Below are positions 6,384 to 7,481 of a DNA stretch of 7,481 nucleotides, piece by piece. How positions within the stretch are numbered: position 1 is the first letter of the stretch; every line of letters starts with the position of its first letter. The notes below the pieces were generated by a model, which searched no databases, was not told where the DNA came from, and was given only the letters and a program-made list of their open reading frames with translations. The stretch comes from Bacteroidia bacterium (GTDB lineage: Bacteria; Bacteroidota; Bacteroidia; Bacteroidales; Dysgonomonadaceae): assembly GCA_025999435.1 (NCBI GenBank), contig BNXH01000074.1, forward strand, positions 1 through 7,481, written 5' to 3'. The translations under genes were made by a program, and so were the position numbers.

Positions 6384-6420
6384 CTCGCAACACACGGACT
6401 GGAAGTCCGCGCGAGCGGGG
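6384..6420. repeat. G+C-rich imperfect palindrome at cassette joint
   Basis: Stem CGGACT (6395-6400) and AGTCCG (6404-6409) with a GGA loop, plus an outer CTCGC (6384-6388) and GCGAG (6411-6415) pair across an asymmetric bulge. It starts one base after the stop codon of the beta-propeller-like gene in transcription order. On the minus strand it opens ATAACCCCCGCTCGCGCGGA, close to ATACCCCCGCTACCGCGCGA at the 3364-3402 palindrome. It may weakly end transcription, but there is no T-run. The shared core suggests a repeat family tied to cassette boundaries. Confidence 0.65.
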
Positions 6421-6421
6421 G

Positions 6422-7481
6422 TTATATATTAACTTCATTATATCTTTCATATATTAACAAGTAGTGCTTATCATCTAATATAGCCAACAATTTATCATTT
6501 GCTTGTGGCGGATTATAGAAATAACCTAAATCATCTTTTGTAATATCATACCAAATTATTTCGGCTTTCTCTGTATCGAAAATACCAAAGGCATTGGGGG
6601 CATCTGTCGCTTTATAATAACCACAAAAAAATAAAAGATTAGGATATTGCTGATAATAATTACTGCTCTTTATTCGCCAGTCTGGATTCCAATTTGGACC
6701 AAAGTCTTTTATTACCTCTCCTTGTAACGTATTCAGATTTATTTCAAAATAATAGCGATGGGCAAACATTTTTAGCACCCCTTCTTGTTCGTTCAGATGG
6801 ATAGTGTCATTAAGGTTGACATGATACCTATCTTCTTTACTCAGACCTAATAAATCCAAAACATTTTCAATATGATGAACTTCTTTACCCGAATTTATGT
6901 CAATTCCAACCAAATGCCATCCTCCGACATAAATCCATAATAAGTTGTTATACACTCCTATTATTTGTTTTATATCGGCTTCCTGTTCTCGAAAAGAATC
7001 ATTAATATATGGAGGAAAATCTTGGATGGAAAAGTGCCACAGCTCAACATTTTCAACGAAATCAAAAAACATTAAACTCTTTTTGTCAATTAGAATTACA
7101 TGTCTATTATCTATTATTCGAAAGTCTTTAAATGTATCTATTATACTCCATACTACTTCTTGTAGGTTTAAATTAATTATATTTATATAAGTATTGTATT
7201 CCTTGTCGTAACTTAAAAAAAGAGTAAATCCATCTTTTAAAATATTTCCTCTTTGCATAATATTGAAGACAGCCGGATCTTTTTCTATTTTATCAGAAGA
7301 TAGTACTAGTGTCTTTTCAAAACCATCATCAGTTGAAAAAAATTCAATGAAGATATTATCTTTATATTTATTAATTCTATATCCCTCTTGATTTATAGAT
7401 ATACGAGACTCTCTATAATATAAATATTTACCTTTTAAATAGAATAAATCAGTATCTAAAAGAAAACTATTTACATTAAGT
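6422..7481 (-). CDS. Beta-propeller-like protein, 5'-partial; candidate immunity protein
   Basis: The frame has no stop from base 7480 to the TAA at 6424-6422, so at least 352 residues are coded and the start lies beyond the right edge. The ATG at 7258 is an internal Met with no reason to be the start, as the preceding 74 codons (LNVNSFLLDTDLFYLKGKY and on) are equally protein-like. At least four or five blade-like repeats of the type hydrophobic-x-hydrophobic-D/N ... W are visible: INIINLNLQEVVW, LMFFDFVENVELW, LVGIDINSGKEV, YFEINLNTLQGEV and FGIFDTEKAEIIW. These resemble WD/PQQ-type propellers without a recognised family. The gene is AT-rich compared with the large toxin gene. It is just upstream of a cassette-joint palindrome, so it may be the immunity gene of the previous cassette, but it could be an unrelated propeller. 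Confidence 0.7.
   Translation of the reverse strand, partial: LNVNSFLLDTDLFYLKGKYLYYRESRISINQEGYRINKYKDNIFIEFFSTDDGFEKTLVLSSDKIEKDPAVFNIMQRGNILKDGFTLFLSYDKEYNTYINIINLNLQEVVWSIIDTFKDFRIIDNRHVILIDKKSLMFFDFVENVELWHFSIQDFPPYINDSFREQEADIKQIIGVYNNLLWIYVGGWHLVGIDINSGKEVHHIENVLDLLGLSKEDRYHVNLNDTIHLNEQEGVLKMFAHRYYFEINLNTLQGEVIKDFGPNWNPDWRIKSSNYYQQYPNLLFFCGYYKATDAPNAFGIFDTEKAEIIWYDITKDDLGYFYNPPQANDKLLAILDDKHYLLIYERYNEVNI

Overview
The window looks like an accessory region of a Bacteroidales chromosome (Bacteroides or Parabacteroides type). Three things suggest this: the style of the Gfo/Idh/MocA oxidoreductase, a Bacteroidota-like promoter (TAnnTTTG -7 box) in front of the transposase, and the layout of the toxin locus. 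The organism call is an inference, since there is no rRNA or other phylogenetic marker.

Layout. (1) Bases 1-1058, plus strand: the 3' part of a secreted Gfo/Idh/MocA-family oxidoreductase, entering the window inside its signal peptide. (2) About 1173-2604: a complete IS5-type insertion sequence with a 437-aa DDE transposase on the minus strand, 15-bp imperfect terminal inverted repeats and flanking TTAG/CTAG tetranucleotides. A 13-bp dyad flanks its predicted promoter core. (3) Bases 2565-7481, all minus strand: what reads as a polymorphic-toxin / immunity cassette array. In transcription order it has a partial beta-propeller-like protein (6422-7481, open to the window edge), a G+C-rich palindromic repeat (6384-6420), a small ORF broken by one frameshift (6117-6327), a 736-aa multidomain toxin-like protein (3899-6109), a 153-aa internally duplicated protein 6 nt downstream that is the likely cognate immunity protein (3431-3892), and a perfect 15-bp-arm palindrome (3367-3399). 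After these come a 137-aa AT-rich orphan immunity candidate (2886-3299) and a headless toxin-like C-terminal fragment (2565-2879) interrupted at its 3' end by the IS.

How it may work together. The large protein has a long unrecognised N-terminal and central part, a Gly/Ala-rich hydrophobic stretch and a distinct C-terminal domain, as in Bacteroidota contact-dependent or type VI-type polymorphic effectors. The gene right after it would protect the producer. The other small genes and the headless fragment look like leftovers of displaced cassettes, with palindromes at the cassette joints and an IS eroding the distal end. No secretion gene is visible, so the delivery route is not shown.

Several start sites need care. 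The toxin most likely starts at ATG 6109, not at the in-frame GTG at 6142. The transposase most likely starts at ATG 2493, not at the TTG at 2505. The beta-propeller protein has no start in the window. No tRNA, rRNA, CRISPR array or riboswitch was seen, and no gene-free stretch exceeds 300 bases.
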